Assembly (NCBI RefSeq): GCF_023634065.1
Contig: NZ_JALKCV010000010.1
Span: forward strand, 116,016-180,015
Direction of reading: 5' to 3'
Length of the DNA: 64,000 nt
Source of the DNA: Microbulbifer litoralis
GTDB lineage: Bacteria > Pseudomonadota > Gammaproteobacteria > Pseudomonadales > Cellvibrionaceae
In this document: positions 63,718-64,000 of the stretch, in pieces
Layout of the letters: every line of letters begins with the position of its first letter
How positions within the stretch are numbered: position 1 is the stretch's first letter
The notes under the pieces: model-generated
The model's database searches: none
What the model was told of the DNA's origin: nothing
What the model saw: the letters and a program-made list of their open reading frames with translations, nothing else
Made by a program: the position numbers and the translations under genes

Positions 63718-64000
63718 ATGGCCGAAATAGACGAGCTGTTAGCCGCTATGCGCGGAGTTACCGAAAACGCGAGATTGCTATCCATGGAGCTGAGCGACTT
63801 CATCGCTGCCGAGTCGCTGTCCATGGCCGATGTGATGTCGGATTGGTTTGATCAGTGCCCGTCAGGGGATGGGCCGATTAGCGAGCGAGTCATTGCGCAG
63901 TTTGTCGAACAACGCCAAACCGCCACGCGTATCAAGGCATCCAGACTTTTTTCAGGGGTAGAGCTAGCGGTACTGAATGATTGGCAGGCGCAGGAAATCA
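63718..64000 (+). CDS. Hypothetical protein, 3' truncated by window end
   Basis: Open frame from ATG at 63718 with GGAGG and TGGGAT upstream. The visible 94 residues are acidic and helical (MAEIDELLAAMRGVTENARL, then SLSMADVMSDWFDQ), soluble and without a recognised motif. The tandem palindromes just upstream may regulate it. The 3' end is outside the window. Confidence 0.6.
   Translation, partial: MAEIDELLAAMRGVTENARLLSMELSDFIAAESLSMADVMSDWFDQCPSGDGPISERVIAQFVEQRQTATRIKASRLFSGVELAVLNDWQAQEI

Overview
The window looks like a chromosomal segment of a GC-rich gammaproteobacterium. Gene content and order resemble the Pseudomonas aeruginosa block that carries topA, lexA, psrA, nagZ, mfd, a long GAPDH, nqrABCDEF, apbE, nqrM, sth and lolCDE. 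The Na+-translocating NADH dehydrogenase and the many intergenic palindromes fit a marine Pseudomonadales or Cellvibrionales relative, possibly Microbulbifer-like. That placement is an inference from gene order and family memory. No rRNA or tRNA gene was seen.

Region 1 (1-20.8 kb) is housekeeping. It holds a Ser/Thr kinase with a PP2C phosphatase and a divergent double-FHA membrane protein, a glutaredoxin-like protein, the transglycosylase Slt, the ABC-F ATPase Uup, a UspA protein, topA with two small partners, lexA with tandem SOS boxes, a LOG-family protein, the TetR regulator psrA with an apparent operator, nagZ, an MscS channel, a cold-shock protein, a DUF819 membrane protein and csiV.

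Region 2 (20.8-41.8 kb) contains mfd, a long-form GAPDH, the Na+-NQR operon with its flavin-loading partners apbE and nqrM, soluble transhydrogenase sthA, a thioesterase, a membrane alpha/beta-hydrolase, the lipoprotein-sorting genes lolC, lolD and lolE, and a DUF2062 protein. A 21-bp inverted repeat recurs in this region. One copy supplies the stop codon of the lolE gene.

Region 3 (41.8-49.9 kb) is the 2-methylcitrate cycle for propionate: a GntR regulator, prpB, prpC, acnD and prpF. prpD does not follow. Two perfect ATTGTC-type palindromes flank the likely promoter. The spaces between the genes are filled by several repeat families, including a five-unit array of about 103 bp.

Region 4 (49.9-64 kb) is a less GC-rich accessory island. 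It starts with an orphan antitoxin. A minus-strand operon encodes an MmeI-like DNA methyltransferase, a RhuM-family protein, a DUF262/DUF1524 protein, an SF2 helicase and a GIY-YIG nuclease, headed by XRE and ImmA/IrrE regulatory genes. Transcribed divergently is a compact three-gene, ubiquitin-like conjugation operon: a ubiquitin-like domain fused to an E2, a JAB deubiquitinase fused to a ThiF/E1 domain, and a small cysteine-rich DUF6527 protein. Both look like anti-phage or genome-defence modules. They are the most interesting part of the window.
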